This document shows positions 44,031 to 57,376 of a stretch of 64,000 nucleotides of DNA, in pieces. The translations under genes were made by a program, and so were the position numbers. Numbering within the stretch: the first letter of the stretch is position 1; each line of letters begins with the position of its first letter. The notes below the pieces were generated by a model, which did no database searches, had not been told where the DNA came from, and saw only the letters and a list, made by a program, of their open reading frames with translations. The stretch comes from Lunularia cruciata (Eukaryota > Streptophyta > Marchantiopsida > Lunulariales > Lunulariaceae), in NCBI GenBank assembly GCA_948567375.1, contig OX419755.1, positions 42,103,001 through 42,167,000 on the forward strand, written 5' to 3'.

Positions 44031-45180
44031 AGTCCAACACTATAGTAGCACCTCAATGAATGGTTACAAGTAAATTTGGATCTCATCCATAGAGTAGAAA
44101 GTAAGGAGAGAAGGATGCTAAGGAGGCTTGTTGGTTGAACAAATAGCCCATGGCCAACCAAGGTAATTAGAGATCCCAATCTCCCAAGTGATCTCTTTGC
44201 AAACTATACTTCCGCAATCCTTTCTTCACTATCTAAACCACCCTCTTTGCTAAGCCATTTTCCTTAGGGTGATCTTGGGAGGTAAAACAATGATCAATCA
44301 AAGCCTTTTCACATAAGACTTGAATCTTTCCCAAGAACTATGTACCCTGATTAATCAAAACCTTAGTTGGTGCATCAAAGTGACTAAGAACCTGATCCAA
44401 GAACAAGTAAGCCATCTCTTCATTGGACTTGTCAGGAAGTGCCACCAACTCAATCCACTTGGAGAAGTGCTCCACCATCACCAAAACATACCAATGATAT
44501 CTCACAATCAACAGTAAAGGTCTAGAAAAGTCCAAACTCCATTGGTAATCCAACCCGATGATAAGTAATTGGTGTAATTGTGGCATAGAAGCATTAAATG
44601 ATGCTCTAACTTGGTCATAAACCATACATTTGGCAACAAAATATTGTACATTGGTCTGCATACCATACCACCAATATTGACTCTGGAGTAAGCTATATGT
44701 ATGCTTTATCATGCTCCTCATGAGCATGATAAACCAATTGCAGTATATGATATGGAAGTGGTACTACTTGCAATCTACTATCCTCCCATACACAAGAAGG
44801 TGTTTTCCTTCCAATCTGAATTGCTTGGCTTGCTAAAGGACATGGTCTTTCTCCTTGGTCCCAACTGTGCCACTCACAACATCAATGCAAAGATAGTCCA
44901 TCACTAAGACATCATCATGAATGTCTCGCTGAATTGTACCACTATCTCCACTCTTTGGATTTGTGACCTCAATAACTTCTTTTGTATATGCTGAGAGAGA
45001 TACTACCAAAACCTCAGAAAATATGCAAAGAAAGGTAGATGCATCCCAACCTAGCACCATCTCCTCATTTTTCTCACCATGCCAATGTGCTCCAGTCTGA
45101 TCATATTGGTTGGAATATGGGTTTATAATCAACTCATCTACATCATGGTTTACCACTTCAGATCTATGAATAACCATGAA
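44031..45180 (-). pseudogene. Copy 3 integrase core
   Basis: On the minus strand YSLLQSQYWWYGMQTNVQYF, WSLDFSRPL and FSKWIELVALPDKSNEEMAY are seen at 44338-44727, and the linker HDDVLVMDYLCIDVVSGTVG at about 44870-44930. The base missing near 25325 in copy 1 is present here (MVEHFSKW), which confirms the ancestral frame. Confidence 0.75.
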
Positions 45181-46440
45181 AGCATACTCTTATAAGATTA
45201 GAGCCCATTGTGCAAGCTTCCTTGAAAGCTTGTCGGATTCCATCAACCACTTGAGTGGTTGATGATCAATGATAAGAGTAAAGGGGTTACCAAATAGGTA
45301 ACATTAGAAATGTGCTATTGCCCATACTGCCAAGCACTCTCCCTCATATGAACTTTATTTCACCTATATTGAATTGTTGGAGCAATTAGTGTAAGCCACC
45401 ACAAACTCCTTCCCCTCACCATCATGTTGGGTAAGCACTACTCCAAGCCTCAATATACTCCAATCAATGTGAACCTAAAACGGTCATACTTTGATTGGTC
45501 TCCTCAAAATAGGGGCAAATTTCAACCTCTCCTTGAGCTCTACAAAAGCTCTCTCTTGCTCATCTCCCCAACACCACTCTTGTGTAAGCTTGGTCAACTT
45601 CATCAAGGCCTTGGCAGTGACACTAAATCCTCTAACATAGTGGTGATAGAAGTTTGCCAATCCAAGGAATGATTGCACTCTGCTCACATTTGTAGGCTAA
45701 GGAATACATGCAATAGCCTCCACCTTGGTCTACTAAACACCAAGTCCTCCAAGGTAGATAGTGTGACCCAAATACTCAACTTGCTTGTGGAAGAATCTAC
45801 ACTTCATAGGATGTAATTTGAGTCCATGAGATCTCAATCTCTCAAACACTTCAAAAAAAGGTCTCTCATGCTCCTCCACAATAATACTATAGACCAAAAT
45901 GTCATCAATATAGCATCAAGCAAAATCCAATCCAGCTATAAGATCTTTTCCATGACCCTATAGAACTCAATAGGAGCATTCTTTAACCCAAATGGTAAGA
46001 ACCTCCACTAAGATAACACATCCCTGCATGAGGATCAATAGCCCAAAATGCTATCTTGGACTTATCCTCCTCCTTGATTGGCAACTAATGATATCTTGCT
46101 CAAAGATCCAAAGTATTGAAGACCTTTGCATGCCCAATCACATCAAAGGTCTCCTTTGATGTAGGCATAACATACCAATTAGCCCTAGTTTGTTAGTTGA
46201 TAGGATGGTAATCTCCGTTTGCCTATTTGTGTAGTTGCCATGTATATCCTTCTTGGCTGGCATTACTATAGTTGACGCATACTCTCCATGGGAAATCTCT
46301 ACCAAACCAACCTCAAAAAGGTCTCTACTCTGGCTCTGAGTCAATGCTCTCTCCATGTCATTATATCAATATAGATGTCAAAATATTGATGTATCACTAG
46401 TTAGCTCAATTTGAATACCAAATCATTTTAGAGCATCCAA
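45181..46440 (-). pseudogene. Copy 3 RT and RNase H
   Basis: Minus-strand fragments are VQSFLGLANFYHHYVRGFSV (45484-45687), WCWGDEQERAFVELKE, the YIDD region at about 45898-45912 and the amino-terminal RT block (MERALTQSQSRDLFEVGL, from 46356). Many stops. Confidence 0.7.
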
Positions 46441-46995
46441 ATCCTTCATATTGAAGGCAAAAAAACTCATGTAGCTCGTCAAGAACCTCCAGACTCTTTG
46501 TCTTTCCTTGCCTATAACCTTGGGTCCCAAATCTGGCTCCCAAGTATTCTGATGTAGGAGTGGAAGACGTATTGACTAGTTGCTACATTGGCCCTTTGGA
46601 AGTAGTAGCATCATACTCCCAAGCACTAGAAGTCCCAACTTCCATGTGAAAAACTCCCTCTACTCTGGTTGCAAGCTCTATACATCCTCTAGCTACATCC
46701 TAAGTAGACCATAGGTGTAATCCAAGTAGACCACACTCATCTAGATAGACTCCAAGTAGACCACTCTCCCTAGTAGCCATTGGCTATGTCCCAAGAATAT
46801 CCTCTCCACTTAGTCTATCACCCCCAACATGTACTTGAATTGTCTTAATAGGCACAAAGCTCACAAGTGTTTGAGTGGTGATACCTATCAAGTGCATCCT
46901 ATGCTACTCTACCAATCCAAGGCTCACAATCTAGGTCAAATAGTTCAAGTCCATAGCTTGACCTAACACTTGATGCTTGGATGCCTCTGACATTG
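46441..46995 (-). pseudogene. Copy 3 linker and methyltransferase motif X
   Basis: Corresponds to copy 1 22788-23290. On the minus strand, VLGQAMDLNYLT-like text and the GLLGV linker repeat are still readable between about 46985 and 46650. Confidence 0.5.
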
Positions 46996-47756
46996 TGTAA
47001 TCTTCCTAGATAGGAGAACTAAAGAGAAACACAAAAAGAAAACACAAAAAGAAACACACAATTTCACACTCAACCTCCGATGCCCCAAAGGAGCACCTTG
47101 ACTATATTATATAGCAAAAGAGACTCCTCCAAAGGAAGCTCCACCCTTGGATCAAATACATGGATTTGTGACCTATAAGCAAGCTCTACCCTTAGATTGG
47201 TTGCATACATAGGTGACATGTTGGTTCTGATCCTATCTAGTTTGTCAAACCATCTTTGACTAGAGAGAATCTTTAGAGAATCTTATAGGAATCTCCAAAT
47301 TGTATGGGTGAGGTACCATTGGAAAGCTCTTGATGAGACAAACCTGGAGGGAGGTAAGGCTAACCTTTTTTTTACATTGTCCATATGTGCACATTTTTGA
47401 GGTCTAATTCATCCGTTTAGGGCTCTAAAATTAGCTCTGAAGTGTCTAGGCTATTTTTGGGTCTTGCTCTATTAGTAGAAGTCCTCTTTTGGTGTTACCT
47501 CTATCTAAACTACCTAGCCCATCATGCATAACATCCTTCTAGATGTTACTAAGCCAATTTCCACCTCTAGATAATATGTCTAGCTTTTGGTATTACAAAT
47601 TCAAGCTATTTTTGGCTCTTGTCTTATTAGTAGAAGTACTCTTTTGGTGATATGTCTATTTGATCTATCTAGCACATCATACATAACATCCTCTAGATGT
47701 TACCAAGCCAATTTTCAACTCTAGGGCATATTTTTAGCTATTGGTATTGCACAATG
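46991..47756 (-). mobile_element. Solo LTR of family 2 in copy 3
   Basis: 756 bp (46996-47751) from TGTAATC to TATTGCA, flanked by CATTG and CAATG (a 5-bp duplication with one mismatch). It has the roughly 150-bp internal tandem duplication (about 47450-47600 and 47601-47751) also seen at 575-873. Confidence 0.8.
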
Positions 47757-48640
47757 TTGGAACAACGATAATATCAATGCAAAAACCCATTGCTCGCTCT
47801 CTCTCATTGGTATTAGGCTCCACCAACTGCTGTAATTATGTGTCCCAAATAAGTCCAAGACCTCTCACTTGAAAAGCATGAGAGCTTGAGAAACTCATAA
47901 GTGTGGGAAAAACACCTTGGGGTTGTCCAACTAGGTTCAATATTGCCAAAGGTGACCTATCAACCACTACCACCATATGAGATTGACACCCAACATCCAA
48001 GGTGTCATCAACAATGAGGTGGTCTAGTCATTGAATCCCATCATAAGCATACTATAGAACCTCTTTGGGTAAGAGGTTTGTCTACCAAAGACAAAGATGA
48101 TGAGCACTTGATCCCATCTAGTTGCATCCAACAACATAGTAGGTCTCATCCAAGAATGGACCTGATGTATACTTGCCATCACCCAAGTGCAAGAATCACC
48201 CATCAAAGGGATGTTCTCTGAAATAGAAGTTGGAGAAACATATTGATGAACCTGAAGATGTTGTAGTATCCATAAAACATAATAGAATGGGGAACATGAA
48301 GACCCAAACCTTGGCCAACACGTGTGTGTCCCTTACATGGCCATCAGAAATCACCAAATGAATGGGACCATGTCTCTCTAGATCATGTACCGTAGCAAGA
48401 AAATGTCTACTGGTAGAGTTTTTTGGTAGCCCTTGACTATTGACATTGGTAATAACTCAGGATACTTATAAGCCAAGTGTGCCATATGATGTAGAGAGAC
48501 TTGCCTAGCAGTCTTATCTCTGTCTACATACAAGTACCTTTGTACTTGTATACCTACATGTAGTATCGCAACTAGTCTAGTGCTAATCCCACTAGACAAC
48601 TAATAGAGATATACTCCCTCTACTAGATACTACCAAGCAA
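47757..48640 (-). pseudogene. Copy 3 methyltransferase motifs I to IX
   Basis: On the minus strand: GISTRLVAILHVGIQVQRYL then YVDRDKTARQVSLHH (48378-48599), WPCKGHTRVGQGLGLH around the catalytic Cys (about 48350-48300), ENIPLMGDSC then MASIHQVHSW (about 48220-48150), and the ERAMGF-like motif IX at about 47785-47810. A one-base loss precedes motif IV. Third independent occurrence of the domain in this family. Confidence 0.7.
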
Positions 48641-49460
48641 TGAGTGTGGTATCTAAAGATGTCAAGGTAATTGACTCCAAAGGCTCATCCTCACACTTGT
48701 CTCCTAGTGGTACAAAGGCTCCACTCCAAGCCTATTGCACTAACTGATCCGCATGATGTTGCAATGCCTCCTCTAAATTCCACAATGGAACATCCAAGGT
48801 GGATGAAACAATCTCACTTGTACTTTAAATCAAAGTGATCTCTAGTACTAGAGTATCCTTTGCATGGGCGTACTCTTCTAATAAGTCAATAGGCCAAGTA
48901 ACAAAACCATTGAAAGTTGAAATTGATGCCACCATGGTCATGGACTATAGTGAGCCAAGATTACCACTACTAAAGCATATTGGTAAATGACATATCCATC
49001 CATCACCTGACTACCAACCTGGTCTATAGGAGATTGTCTCCTCCTAATAGTCAATATTGAAACCCATGGGGTATAACATTGCTACCCCAACTAACACATC
49101 ATATGACTCAATTACTATTGCAATGTCCTAAGCTCTCACCACAGAGCTATCAATTGGATGACCATGCTGAATCTAAACAACAAGCTCTCCACATGTGATG
49201 TACTATGTAGAACCATCTCTTAGAGATGTTTGGATCTAAAATGGACACCTCTCCACATTGGTCTTCCATAACTCTAGACCGACAATTGTAGCCTCCCAAC
49301 ATAAAGGGTTGCGCACCAGAGTCTAGTAAGACCCTCCGTGGTGTATAGACTTTCCTTGAAGGTCCCACCAAAAAATAAATCCCCCTCTAGTTTTCCAATA
49401 GGAAAACTTTAGGTGTGAACCACACTCACTTTCAAAGGCCAGTCAAGTTGGTAACTCCTC
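48641..49460 (-). pseudogene. Copy 3 protease region
   Basis: The retropepsin motif VLLDSGAQPFMLG is intact at about 49330-49290, with GPSRKVYTPRR before it. The post-protease segment is readable down to 48700. Confidence 0.7.
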
Positions 49461-51742
49461 CAATCTAGCCACTATTGTTTGCCATAAACCGTTGATCATT
49501 GAGTGGATCTTATGCTCCTCAACCAAGTTAGCTCTACTATCAACCACCTTTGCTCTAGAAGTAGGAACCACATCATCCTTATTTTCACAAAGAATGGCAG
49601 CTAATTGGAACACTAGGGCTGGTCAACTCCTAATGTAAACATGTCATAGGCTAATAATGGAAAATGCAAAATCAACTATGCCGCCTCCAACATTGAGCTA
49701 GACTCAATTGGTGTAATAGTAGGTGGTTGACTAGTAAGTAGTCTATCATGTACCCCATCACCACCTACAACACCCACACTAGGATGCATGGATGTCATGT
49801 ATAGTACCTCAAAGAGTGTAAAAGATTAAGGAAGTTTGACCTATCTACTAGCCTCTCCTCTTTGTGGGTCCAACTCCACTAATGCTCCTAGGCTCTAGAG
49901 CACATATTGCACTCCTAGTCACTATGGCAAATGCATCTACCTATGTTGCTTTGCACATGAAGTCCATGATGCCTTTATCACCAACATATGAGGTGGAAAC
50001 CTCAACACCCAAATTTGATCTCCTTTGAGCTATGGCCATGCTAACCAATGCTAACTAATTCTCCAACTGCTCAATCCAAGTAGCCATGGTTGTATTAGAA
50101 GTAAGGGTAGGTATTGCACCCCTACCAAGTGTGGATCCTCTACCACCACCTCTACTACCTTGTACTCCATGACCTGGAGCTGCGAGCTGGCCTATCTCTC
50201 ACTCAGGATGAACCTCTGATGGCTATTATGGTAGCGCACCATGGACTAAGAAGGCAAGGAACCCCAATTCCATCATACTCCTCCAAGGCTAAACACTCCA
50301 AGCTTCAAGACATTGCTCATTAGAGAACTCAATGAGAGAGAGATAGTTATAAATGAAAGGATGATGAGTACTTCCTCACCCCTTGTTTATATACTTGTGA
50401 AATAGTTACGCACCAAAGTTACTAATTTCTAGAGTAATCAAGTGATTAGGCTAAAAGTCAAGTAAAGTCAAAAAGTATAAAGAAATATCCATCCACATGG
50501 GCATATTCCACTAAGCATGTGATCTTATCTTGACCCAACCAATAAGTCAAGGATTCCTTCACATGGGGTATCCTTGGACTATAGAAGAATCCAAAACAAA
50601 AAGGCTTGTAGGCCCAAGAGTTCTCAACTCTTTCCTCAAAGCCAAATACTTAAGAATAATATCAAGTCAACACACTAGAATCCAAAATAATTCTCAACTC
50701 TTTCCTCAAAGCCAAACACCTAAGAATAATATCAAGTCAACACACTAGAATTCAAAATAGTGGTGCACATCTATTCCACTTCCTCTAAAGTAAGGTCCCC
50801 TCTATCTTAGCTATGACTAACTTTAGCTAATCATGACTAATGTAGAACCATCTTTTATCTCTACATAAATAATATCTCTCAAGTACTTGTAATACCAAGC
50901 TTAATATCACTATACCACACACATGCAAAAATGGGTGTTACAGAGCTTCTCTACTACCTATCATAGTAGCCTTCCCACTCTATAACTCTAGGTGTAGTTC
51001 AAAGCATCGGTCACTAGTGTGACCAAATTTGTGGCAATGCTCACACTCTCTCTATGCTGGCTATGCTGCACTAGAGGTATCAAGTCCATTGCCTTGAGTG
51101 CACTCTCTCTTGTGGTGAGGTCCACCACAAGTCCAACAAGCAACACCACCACTCATTGGTTGTTGTTGACCCAAAAATGAAGGCAAGGGTCTAACTACAC
51201 TAGGCCATCTACTCATTCCATAAGATTTGGGCTGTCCACCCTATCTCCAAAAACCAACATGGTATGGTGCACTTTGATTCACTCTAGAAGAAGTAACAAT
51301 TGTAGATGAGGTCTCCCAACCAAATCTGGATGTCATCACTCTCTCCCCTGCCATGTTGAGCTTAATATGCTAAACCAAACCAAAGACCATTGCCAAAGTA
51401 GGCAAAGTATCCAATAACAACATACCATCATGGACTCTACATCACTATTCTTGTCCAATATCCCATACCAAAACTAGACTGCTTGGGCCTCAATAAATCC
51501 ATGAGTAAAATTGATCAGCTATCTCATGCGAGTGTATGCCTCACATAGGCGCTCTCTAGCCTTTTGCTAAAATTCATGCAAGCTCCTCAGCTTGTCAATC
51601 CACACTCCTTGGTATTTCTACCTCAAACACTAGAAGAACTCTATCAAAGGATTAAACCCTAGTACTACACCACCTCCTATAGTAGTACCTCCACTCATAG
51701 TAGCACCACTCCAAGAGATCCACCAATGCTACTAAAGCTAGA
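49461..51742 (-). pseudogene. gag: Copy 3 gag, main part
   Basis: Both zinc knuckles survive on the minus strand at about 51150-51020: CWTCGGPHHKREC and CEHCHKFGHTSDRC. The Gly/Arg-rich run is cut by the solo family 4 LTR. The N-terminal part continues at 57377-57699 on the far side of the family 3 insertion. Confidence 0.7.
50177..50946 (-). mobile_element. Solo LTR of a fourth family
   Basis: 762 bp (50181-50942). On the minus strand it starts TGTAACACCC, a common plant LTR start, and ends CTCGCA. Flanks are GAGC and GAGC. It holds an exact-period tandem duplication of 70 bp (50621-50690, 50691-50760). Confidence 0.75.
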
Positions 51743-52168
51743 TGTAAAAGACCGTGACCGAGGAGAGAAATAGGAGAATGGAAGCTCACATTGGGACACT
51801 TGAATGAGGGAAAAATCCAAATACCTAGCATGAGCTTTGGCTTTGGTATTTATTGGTAGCATACAAAGCCCTTGAGAAGCTTCTCAACAAGCTTCCTTGA
51901 GCCATTTTCTTAGAGTGCAAGCCAAGTTAACTAGGAAGCTTCTCAAGAAGCTTCCTTCTAGAAGTTACCTACTTGGCATGCAAGCTAAGCTAGTTGGAAG
52001 CTTCTAGAAGCTTCCTTCTAGAAGTTACTTACTTGAGGTGCAAGCTAAGCTCACTAGAAAGCTTCCCAAGAAGCTTCCTAGATGCTTCCGGAATATTCTA
52101 GGCTAATTTGTCTTACTTGCTACTTTGTTAGCCCTACTAACTTTGTTGCTAAACTCCATATTGTTACA
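51743..52168 (-). repeat. Family 3 element, 3' LTR
   Basis: 426 bp. Contains GAAGCTTCTAGAAGCTTC-type palindromes (for example near 51999-52016). The internal polypurine tract GAGGTGGGGGAATA adjoins it (52169-52182 on the minus strand). Confidence 0.85.
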
Positions 52169-52179
52169 TATTCCCCCAC

Positions 52180-52390
52180 CTCTAGTTGGTGATGTTCTTG
52201 TTGCCAGTGAAACTTTGAACTCCTGGATGGCCGTCTGTGCATTCTGGAGGTGAGAAAAAGGTTCCCATGTGGCATCATGAAGGGAATACCTTTTCTAGAG
52301 GACCTTGTACTCCGTATGTTGTCGACGGCCTCGTTGAATATGGCAACGCACAAGGATAAAATTGACGTCATACTCCTCATGATCATTGAT
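52180..52390 (-). pseudogene. Family 3 chromodomain
   Basis: On the minus strand EEYDVNFILVRCHIQRG, HTEYKVL, a stop, KRYSLHDATWEPFSHLQNAQ and IQEFKVSL match a chromodomain at the end of pol: EYxVxxIL, [WL]K, ATWEP, NAQ. This classifies the family as a chromovirus. Confidence 0.75.
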
Positions 52391-52399
52391 AGGGATAGG

Positions 52400-53500
52400 A
52401 GGAGGGGGAACTTGGATTCAAGAGGAAAAGGAAGAGGGGTTAAAAACAAAAGGTTTCAACTTGGAAACATGAAAGACATGATAGATACGCATGTGACAAG
52501 GCAAGGCAAGTTGATAAGCAACAAGAGAGAAAACTTTGGTGATATCAAAGGGTCCTATCCAATTAGTGGCAAGTTTATAAACTTGGGTATCAAGTGGGAG
52601 AGCAAAGTTATTGGAGGATATCATGACTTTATCATCAACTTCAAAGGTGAGATCACGACGATGGTGGTCCGCATATTGTTTTTGACAATTTTGAGCAACA
52701 AGGAGGTGGGATATGGCTTGTTGGAGAGATTGGGATACAGTGGTCAAGAATGTTGAAGTATGAGGAACTTCAGAAGGAGTGGAAGCAAGAAGAGAATCTG
52801 GAACAAGCGGATCTTGGCCAAAATTGAGAAAGAAAGGAGAAAATCCAATGCTTGCCTATTTGGAATTGTTGTAGGCAAATTTTGTAGCTACAAGACATTC
52901 ATCCTAATTTGTATGGTGGACATTGACAAAGGCACACAACATATCCTCCAATGTACGATTTTCTCATTTAGTTTGTCCATCAGTTTGAGGATGATAGGCT
53001 GTGCACAAAGCAAGCTTGGTGCCGAGTATCTAGAAGAGTGCTTGCCAAAACTTCCCAATAAATCAAGGATCACGGTTGGAGATGAGTACACGTGGCATCC
53101 CATGATGCTTGAAGACATTTTTGAAGTTGATTTGCGCTAAGGTTAGAGCATCCACGATATCATAAGTTGGTGCCAAGTCGATTTGCTTACTAAGCTTATC
53201 CACAAACACAATAATTGTTGTGTATCTTTGCTTTGTCTTGCGCAAAGTTGTGATGAGATCCAAGCTCACATGCTCTCATTGAGTAGCTAGAATGGTGAGT
53301 GGTTGAAGAAGTCCACTCGACTTCTGGTTGTTGGCCTTGTTACGTTGGCAGCTCTCACACAATCAAACAAATTCTCAAAGATCTTGCATCATGTTGGGCC
53401 ACCACTATTGGCATTGGAGGGTACCCAAGATCTTGTCCACACCCATGTGACCAACTATGGTAAATCATGGGCTTCTTGAAGGTGCACAAGTCAAAGATCC
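52400..53500 (-). pseudogene. Family 3 integrase (minus copy)
   Basis: DLITTLRKTKQRYTTIIVFV and VLISNRDP (53063-53269) carry the first two catalytic Asp; the Glu is in the DGQTK/E-like block just below. The tail is WIGPFDITKVFSLVAYQLAL and IYHVFHVSKLKPF (52418-52560). The HHCC module is at about 53330-53480. Confidence 0.7.
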
Positions 53501-53699
53501 AGTTTGGCTGGAACATAGATCCGATTCTCATGGAATAGAAGGCCTTCCTTGATGGAGAAGGTGTTGTACTCCTAGTTGCATGCTATAAGGCAACCATGTA
53601 CCATTTGGAAGAAGAGATCTTATTGTAGAGCTGATTGAGACTTATTTTGGACATTGGAGTCAATTGACACCATTGTAGTTGCCATTGTGATGAGAGGAA

Positions 53700-55000
53700 G
53701 AGACTTCAAATCAGGTCATCGTGATAAAGCATCAAGGATGACATGGAATCGACCTGGTTTGTACTCAACTTTGATGTCAAAAAATTGGAGTTGTTCCTCC
53801 CATCAATGATGTTGACTCTTCATGTGTTCTAAGTGTAAGGTTTGCAACAATGGTTTGTGATCAGTTTGCATGATCACTTGTTTCCCCAAGAGGTAATGTC
53901 TCCATACCTTAGTGGCATGTACCATTGAAAGTTGTTCTTGATCTCAAGCAAAGTAGTTTCTTTCAGCCATATTGAGTTGGCAAGACACAAAGACAATGAG
54001 ATGTAGTCCATCTGGGAATTCTTGTTGCAACATGACTCCAATTGCAAAGTTAGAAGCATCAAAATCAACCACACAGGGTAGTTGAGGATCAAATGGTTGA
54101 AGAATGGGTCTTGAAGACACCATATGTTTCAACTTTTGGAATGCTTCTTTGTGCTTGGTGGTCCACTGGAAGCTTGAGTCCTTCCCTAAGAGGTCAGTCA
54201 ATGGTGTAGCCACATGAGGATAATAATGGATGAACCATCGGTAAAAATTGGCCAACCTATTAAATGCCCATATTTCTATAGCATCCTTTGGAGTAGGCCA
54301 ATCAATAATGGCCTTGATTTTCTCCTCTTCCATCTTGATCCCCTTTGATGAGATCTTGTGACCCAAGAAGGTAACTTCCTTTTGCCAAAAGGCACACTTT
54401 GACTTCTTGCAGTACCTTACTCCATTGTTGTAGTTGTCTTAGGACTTCTTGCATGTGAATCACGTGTTTTACCTCTGTCTTACTAAAGATTAAGATATCA
54501 TCCAAGAACATCACCACGTACTGATCCAATAGTCCATCCAACACCTGATGCATTTGATCCATGAAGACTACTAGAGCATTAATGAGCCCGAAAGGTAGAA
54601 CTCTCCACTCAAAATACCCATATCTTGTGAGAAAGGTAGTCTTTTGCACATTTTCCCTATCAATGCAGATTTACCAATAGTTGTTATGAAGATCCTGTTT
54701 GGAAAAGTATCGTGCTCCACTCAATTGATCAAGCAAGTTATCAATCCAAGGCAAGGGATATGCATTCTTCACTGTCTGCTTATTGAGCTCACGATAATCA
54801 ATACAAAAATGAAGTCCTCCATCCTTCTTTGGAACAAATAGTACCGGTGCTTCCCAAGGAGAGGTACTATATCATATGAAGTCCTTCTCCAAAAATTCCA
54901 TAAGTGTTATTTGCAACTCCTCCAACTCCTTTTGTGAGAGCCGATAGATTGGTCTACTCACTAGAGTACTCTTTGGCAATAATTCAATCTTGAAAGGCAT
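53700..55000 (-). pseudogene. Family 3 RT and RNase H (minus copy)
   Basis: TRYGYFEWRVLPFGLINALV and VVMFLDDILIFSKT (54302-54649) hold the RT core; Asp pair intact. GHKISSKGIKMEEEKIKAI, then FNRLANFYRWFIHYYPHVA, is the thumb, and IGVMLQQEFPDGLHLIVFV is RNase H (53944-54366). Confidence 0.8.
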
Positions 55001-55399
55001 ACCACAATCAAAGGGTAATCCCTTTGGCAGATCATCCAAAAACACGTCCACAAACTCCAAAACTATTTGATCAACCATTGCTAGATGAGGTTCTTTGCCC
55101 TCCTCAGATTGTCCTTGTGCAATTGGCTTGATCTCCACCACAAAAATAGACTTATCTTCCTCCAAAGCTTGCTCTATGGCTGCTTCACTAACAAACTTCC
55201 CATCTAGGGACTCATCTCTTTGCAAAGCTTGCTCCCTGGTTGCCCTTTTGGCAAACTTCTCATCTTGGGACTCCTCTTCCTTCAAGGTATGCTCTATGGC
55301 TACCTTCTCGACAAACTTCCCATCCCAGGACTGACTATTCTTAGGTGTCTTACTCAGAGGTGCCAAACAACATAATCAAAACTTCCTACCTTGGTGTTG

Positions 55400-56960
55400 T
55401 ACTTGAATTCGTTGTTGGGTCCAATCAAATTAAAATTTATGATGTTCAAGCCAAGGTAGTCCTAAAATGACATCATAGTGTAGAGGTGCCACTACAAACC
55501 TCATACAATCTAAATACTCCTTCCCAATTTTAAAGGTAATAGGATGCAAGGTACGGAATGCAAAACCTTTTCTACCATCCGCCATCATCAATCTACTTCC
55601 AATCACCGGTTTGATAGGAATACCCAATTCCTTTCCAATGCTACTTGCATAGACATGCAATTCTCTAAACTTCTAGCATCAACCAAAATCCTACAACCTC
55701 AATTAGATATTATAACTTGCAAGTGAAGCAAACTTGCATAAGTTGAGCCTTCAATCCTATTGGAACTAACCAAGCTCCCAATAGGGAGCTCAAAATCTCC
55801 TATTGGGATTCCTTGTTTCCTTGATCATTCTATTCCACAAACTCGATTTGAGCAACCTGTTGGGGTCGCCCATTCCTAAGTGGACATTCAGCAATGCAAT
55901 GTCCAACTTGGCAACAATAAAAACAACATCCATTTTGTCACAATCTTTCTCTATCGGCTGTACCAAGTGGTTTCCGTTGGATAGCATCAATCTCCATTGG
56001 TGTCGGTTCCTCCATGCCTGCATAGTGTATTGGTAGGCTTTGTGTAGGTCGAGGTCAAGACCATGTTGTTGCAACCAAGGAATCAAAGCGCTCAGCCAAT
56101 TGCATGGTTTCTTCCACATTTTGTGGTTCTTGCATGGTCACCTCCAATTTGGTTTGTGACTTCAATTCTTGCACAAATTGATCCAAAACTTCACCTTCTT
56201 GTATATATGGAATTTGCATGATGATGTTCTGAAATTATATGATGTAGCTCCTTATTGAGCCAACTTGCTTCAACTCCACCAATTTATCTTGTGCGGCTCG
56301 GATGGCATTTATAGTTTGAAATTGGCCAAGTATTGCATCTTTGAATTCTACACATGTCAAAATTGGTGCAACAATCCGTCATTCATTTCACTCCACTCAA
56401 AATCACCACCAAAGTTTTGCCACACCATCCAATTGGCTAGAAGCCAAGAGAATCTATTTTCATTCATCTTGACGATTGGTGGCTTCAAAGTAACATTTGC
56501 AATCAAACACAAAATTCTCCATTGTGCCCAAAAGATCCTTTTCTTCAAACACCTTGGGTTTTGGAAATCAGATGTGATCTTCTCCATCTCGAATTGGTGC
56601 TCTCTCTATGTGCTCTTGTTGTTGCTGCTCTTGTTCATCCAACAATCAAGTAAGGTGCTTGATTTGTTGCTGCATTGCAAGGATAGCTTCCGATATTGCC
56701 ACCATAGCTACTACTCTATCCCACTACTCTCAATTTATCTAATTGATAAACACATAGATGCAATCACATCCACTGGTCTCCATAAGTTACAACCGGAAGT
56801 ATCAAGAGTTCCTCTCACAAGGTGATCATATGTAGAAAATCCTACCTTAAATGTGATGTGATGATTGGGTGAAACAATGCTTAGGTAATATCTGGACATG
56901 AAAATCCCAATGGTTTGGCGGAAGTAGGTTTGGTAGTTCATAAATTCCATCCATCCCATT
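55400..56960 (-). pseudogene. Family 3 gag and protease (minus copy)
   Basis: A zinc knuckle CFYCCQVGHCIAEC lies at about 55935-55890. The protease block ILVDARSLENCMSM lacks the DSG active site, while YDVILGLPWLEHH (about 55475-55435) is kept. The gag N-terminal part (LFDVLVEFK-like) extends up to 56960. Several stops. Confidence 0.65.
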
Positions 56961-56977
56961 CCTACTCTAATAAAAAA

Positions 56978-57376
56978 TGTAAAAGACTGTGATTGAGGAG
57001 AGAAATAGGAGAATGGAAGCTCACATTGGGATGCTTGAATGAGTGAAAACTCCAAATGCCTAGCATGAGCTTTGGCTTTGGTATTTATAATTAGCATACA
57101 AGGCCCTTGAGAAGCTTATCAAAAAGCTTCCTTGAGCCGCTTTCTTAGAGTGCAAGCCAAGTTAACTAGGAGGTTTTTCAAGAAGCTTCCCTCTAGAAGC
57201 CGCCTACTTGGCATGTAAGCTAAGCTAGTTGGAAGCTTCTAGAAGCTACTTACTTGAGGTGCAAGCTAAGCTTGCCAAGAAGCTTCTTAGATGCTTTTGG
57301 AATATTCTAGGCTAATTTTTCTTATTTGCTATTTTTTAGCCCTACTAACTTCATTGCTAAATTCCATATTGTTACA
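56978..57376 (-). repeat. Family 3 element, 5' LTR
   Basis: 399 bp, the partner of 51743-52168 with an internal length difference of 27 bp. TATA-like sequence ATTATAAATA (minus) at about 57084-57093 and GAA/TTC palindromes at about 57105-57300. Confidence 0.85.

Noticed and set aside
50114-50323. 69-residue plus-strand open frame
   Set aside because: It spans the border between decayed gag (antisense) and a solo LTR; chance frame.
56265-56825. 186-residue plus-strand open frame
   Set aside because: It is the antisense of family 3 gag and leader, with no protein-family features of its own.
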